DNA of 6,917 nt from Draconibacterium sp. (GTDB taxonomy: Bacteria; Bacteroidota; Bacteroidia; Bacteroidales; Prolixibacteraceae). The notes under the pieces are model-generated. The model made no database searches. It was not told the origin of the DNA and worked only from the letters and a program-made list of their open reading frames with translations. This document shows, in pieces, positions 4,489 to 6,917 of the stretch (position 1 is the first letter of the stretch; every line of letters starts with the position of its first letter). The stretch is from assembly GCA_015493625.1 (NCBI GenBank), contig WGCT01000382.1, forward strand, positions 1-6,917, in the 5' to 3' direction. The translations under genes and the position numbers were made by a program.

Positions 4489-6917
4489 ATGTCAAAAATA
4501 AAAGACTTAAAACATATTTTACCAAATCTGGTAATAATTCTCATATTTATTATTATTGCCTATGCATATTTATTCCCTTTGCTCGAGGGAAAAGTTTTAC
4601 ATCAATCAGACATTAGCCATTTTAAAGGCATGTCGAAAGAGCTAAGAGATTACCGCGAGGCAACCGGGAAAGAGGCCGTTTGGACCAACTCGATGTTTAG
4701 TGGAATGCCGGGATATATGATTTCGGTTCGGTACAACAACAATCTGGCTGTATATTTAAAATCTGCATTAAGCCGGCCATTCCCACTTGCTATAAAAATT
4801 ATTCTCTACTTTTTAGGTTTTTATATTCTTTTAATAAGCATGGGCATTAAACGGTGGCTGAGTGCAATAGGAGCGGTCGCATTTGGATTATCGTCCTATT
4901 TTATAATAATTCTTGCTGCCGGACATAACTCAAAAGCCGATGCGTTGGGATATCTGCCAATAGTTGTTGCCGGTGTTTTATTGGTTTTTAAAGAGAAACG
5001 AATACCCGGTGTTCTCCTTTTTACCATAGGTCTGTCGCTGGAAATTCTTTCAGGTCACCCGCAAATTACCTATTACGGGTTAATTATGCTTGCCGTTTAT
5101 GGTGTTGTTGAATTTGTTTATGCGATAAAAGAGAAAGCCTTGGCTCCTTTTATAAAATCGGCACTGTTTCTCCTTGTCGGTGCAATTATGGCAGTTGGGA
5201 TGAATTTTGCGCGACTTTATACAACCTGGGAATATTCGAAAGCCACTATTCGCGGGCCGGCAGAGTTAACAAAAAAGAATAAAAAGAAAACATCGGGATT
5301 AGATAAAGATTATGTTGTTCAGTGGAGCTACGGAATTGATGAAACGCTTACATTATTAATTCCAAACTATAAAGGGGGTGCAACACAAATACATCCCGGA
5401 ACCGACTCTGAGAGTTATAAAGCTCTTCGTAAACATGGTGCAAAAGATCCGAAAAAAGCACTTAATTCGATATTAATGTATCATGGCTCGCAACCCATGA
5501 CTTCGGGCCCTGTTTATGTTGGGGCAATTATTGTGTTTCTCTTTTTTTTGGGGCTGTTTGTTGTAAAAGGGCGGTACAAATGGTGGCTTTTGTTTGCAAC
5601 CATTGTATCTATTGTTCTCTCGTGGGGCGGAAATATTATGGGGCTCACAAGCTTCTTGTTAGACTACCTGCCCATGTACAATAAATTCAGGGCTCCAAGT
5701 ATGATTTTAATTGTTGCCGAAACAACAATGCCCCTGCTTGGGTTTATTGCGTTAAACGAAATTTTAACAGGAAAAACATCGAAAGCAGAGCTGCTGAAAG
5801 GGTTAAAGTGGGCAACAATTATTACCGGAGGTATAGCACTCCTGTTTTCTATTGCCCCGGGAATTTCGAGCAATTTTAGTAATCAGTACGACCTGAGATT
5901 TCATCTCCCCGACTGGCTAATTCGTGCAGCAGAAACCGATCGGAAAGAGGCATTAAGTTCCGATGCTTTCCGCTCGTTTATATTTATTATTTTAACTGCC
6001 GGGTTGCTCTATTTATGGAGTATTAAAAAGCTTAAAACAAATGTTTTTATTGCCGCTTTAGGAATTCTTATCTTAGTTGATTTGTGGGCTGTTGACAAAC
6101 GCTACCTTAATAACGACAATTTTGTTTCGAAACGGGTATCGAATGATCCATTTCCCGAAATGCCGGCCGACAAAGCAATTCTTCAGGATACCGATTTGTA
6201 TTACCGGGTTTTGCCTCTACAAAGTCCGTTTCAAGATGCACGTACTTCGTACTATCATAAAAATGTGGGCGGTTATCATGCAGCAAAATTACGGCGTTAT
6301 CAAGACATTATTGAACACAATCTGGCTCCCGAAATACAACAGTTAATTCGCGGGTTTAAAGCCGGTAGTCATCCCGATTCGATATTGAGTAAACTGTCGG
6401 TTATTAATATGCTGAATACCCGGTATTTGATTTACGACTTAAATAAACCACCGTTAAAAAACAGATATGCATACGGAAACGGATGGTTTGTGGGAAAGTA
6501 TAAGATAGTTAACGATGCCAACGAAGAGATTGCAGCTCTTAAAACAATTAACCCGTTGGAAGAGGCCGTTCTCGACAAACGCTTTAAACGATTTGTAAAA
6601 GGGAAAACATTTAATAAAGACAGAAACGGCTCGATAAAATTAGTTGAGTATCAACCCAACTATTTGAAATACGAAACCAATGCCGATTCGGAACAACTGG
6701 CTGTATTTTCGGAAGTTTACTTTAAAAACGGATGGGATGCATTTATCGACGGGAAAGAGGTAAAACATTTTAGAGTCGATTATATTTTACGAGCATTAAT
6801 TCTGCCTGAAGGAAAACATATTGTTGAGTTTAAATTTGAGCCAAAATCGTTTATTGTTGGCAGTAAAATTTCGTTGGCAAGTTCTATTTTGTTTATATTA
6901 ATACTTATTGGCTATGC
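4489..6917 (+). CDS. YfhO-family GT-C-like membrane protein (3' end outside window)
   Basis: The frame is open from the ATG at 4489 to the window end, giving 809 codons without a stop. The first helix is at about residues 10-31. It is followed by GKVLHQSDISHF (34-45), with Q39 and D41 where GT-C enzymes carry an acidic motif in the first periplasmic loop, and then WTNSMFSGMPGY (65-76). Further family-like blocks are AAGHNSKADALGY (143-155), LSGHPQITYYG (187-197), VVQWSYG (276-282), IPNYKGG (291-297), GGYH (594-597) and a C-terminal NGWDAFIDGKEV (747-758). About a dozen helices precede a soluble domain at roughly 534-790, and a final helix begins near 792, so only a short tail should be missing. 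Bacillus subtilis YfhO acts with CsbB in adding GlcNAc to lipoteichoic acid. Bacteroidota have no lipoteichoic acid, so the acceptor here is unknown; transfer from a polyprenyl-phosphate sugar is inference from the fold. The adjacent divergent flippase fits a cell-envelope glycan role. Confidence 0.9.
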   Translation, partial: MSKIKDLKHILPNLVIILIFIIIAYAYLFPLLEGKVLHQSDISHFKGMSKELRDYREATGKEAVWTNSMFSGMPGYMISVRYNNNLAVYLKSALSRPFPLAIKIILYFLGFYILLISMGIKRWLSAIGAVAFGLSSYFIIILAAGHNSKADALGYLPIVVAGVLLVFKEKRIPGVLLFTIGLSLEILSGHPQITYYGLIMLAVYGVVEFVYAIKEKALAPFIKSALFLLVGAIMAVGMNFARLYTTWEYSKATIRGPAELTKKNKKKTSGLDKDYVVQWSYGIDETLTLLIPNYKGGATQIHPGTDSESYKALRKHGAKDPKKALNSILMYHGSQPMTSGPVYVGAIIVFLFFLGLFVVKGRYKWWLLFATIVSIVLSWGGNIMGLTSFLLDYLPMYNKFRAPSMILIVAETTMPLLGFIALNEILTGKTSKAELLKGLKWATIITGGIALLFSIAPGISSNFSNQYDLRFHLPDWLIRAAETDRKEALSSDAFRSFIFIILTAGLLYLWSIKKLKTNVFIAALGILILVDLWAVDKRYLNNDNFVSKRVSNDPFPEMPADKAILQDTDLYYRVLPLQSPFQDARTSYYHKNVGGYHAAKLRRYQDIIEHNLAPEIQQLIRGFKAGSHPDSILSKLSVINMLNTRYLIYDLNKPPLKNRYAYGNGWFVGKYKIVNDANEEIAALKTINPLEEAVLDKRFKRFVKGKTFNKDRNGSIKLVEYQPNYLKYETNADSEQLAVFSEVYFKNGWDAFIDGKEVKHFRVDYILRALILPEGKHIVEFKFEPKSFIVGSKISLASSILFILILIGY

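Noticed and set aside
5664..6346. Open frames at 5664-5873 (minus) and 6077-6346 (plus)
   Set aside because: Both are contained in the YfhO-family gene, whose frame is continuous and carries conserved family blocks through these positions.
1..6917. tRNA or rRNA genes, CRISPR array, insertion sequence, attachment site, riboswitch
   Set aside because: I found no cloverleaf, regularly spaced repeat array, transposase-like frame with terminal repeats, or known riboswitch core on either strand.

Overview
This is a low-GC, gene-dense window with features typical of Bacteroidota. Translation starts lack a Shine-Dalgarno sequence and sit in A-rich leaders, TAnnTTTG-type -7 elements lie upstream of genes, and all three large proteins have family architectures common in that phylum (a PiT transporter fused to a PhoU-like tail, a Wzx-type flippase and a long YfhO-family protein). 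A marine or sediment member of the Marinilabiliales/Bacteroidales side is my guess; the sequence alone does not prove the genus.

Layout: (1) positions 1-120, minus strand, hold the first 40 codons of a membrane protein that leaves the window; it is possibly a sensor histidine kinase, held tentatively. (2) Positions 121-365 form a divergent intergenic region with small tandem repeats near the left gene. Nearer the right gene it has four TTHAYA hexamers at exact 11-bp spacing, followed by a -7-like element. (3) Positions 366-2639, plus strand, encode a 757-residue low-affinity inorganic phosphate transporter with a C-terminal PhoU-like domain. (4) Positions 2640-2878 separate two convergent genes and hold two strong hairpins, one of which looks like a bidirectional terminator. 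(5) Positions 2879-4357, minus strand, encode a 492-residue polysaccharide flippase-like protein. (6) Positions 4358-4488 are a second divergent promoter region. (7) Positions 4489-6917, plus strand, encode a YfhO-family GT-C-like membrane protein whose C-terminal end lies just outside the window.

Functionally there are two themes: phosphate uptake on the left, and cell-surface glycan export and modification on the right. The most interesting signal is regulatory. The hexamer array upstream of the phosphate transporter has the spacing, the consensus and the position relative to the putative -7 element expected of a PhoB/PhoP binding site. That makes a Pho-type response controlling this transporter, and perhaps the divergent kinase-like gene, a testable idea. 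I see no mobile element, CRISPR array, RNA gene or clearly novel multi-gene system.
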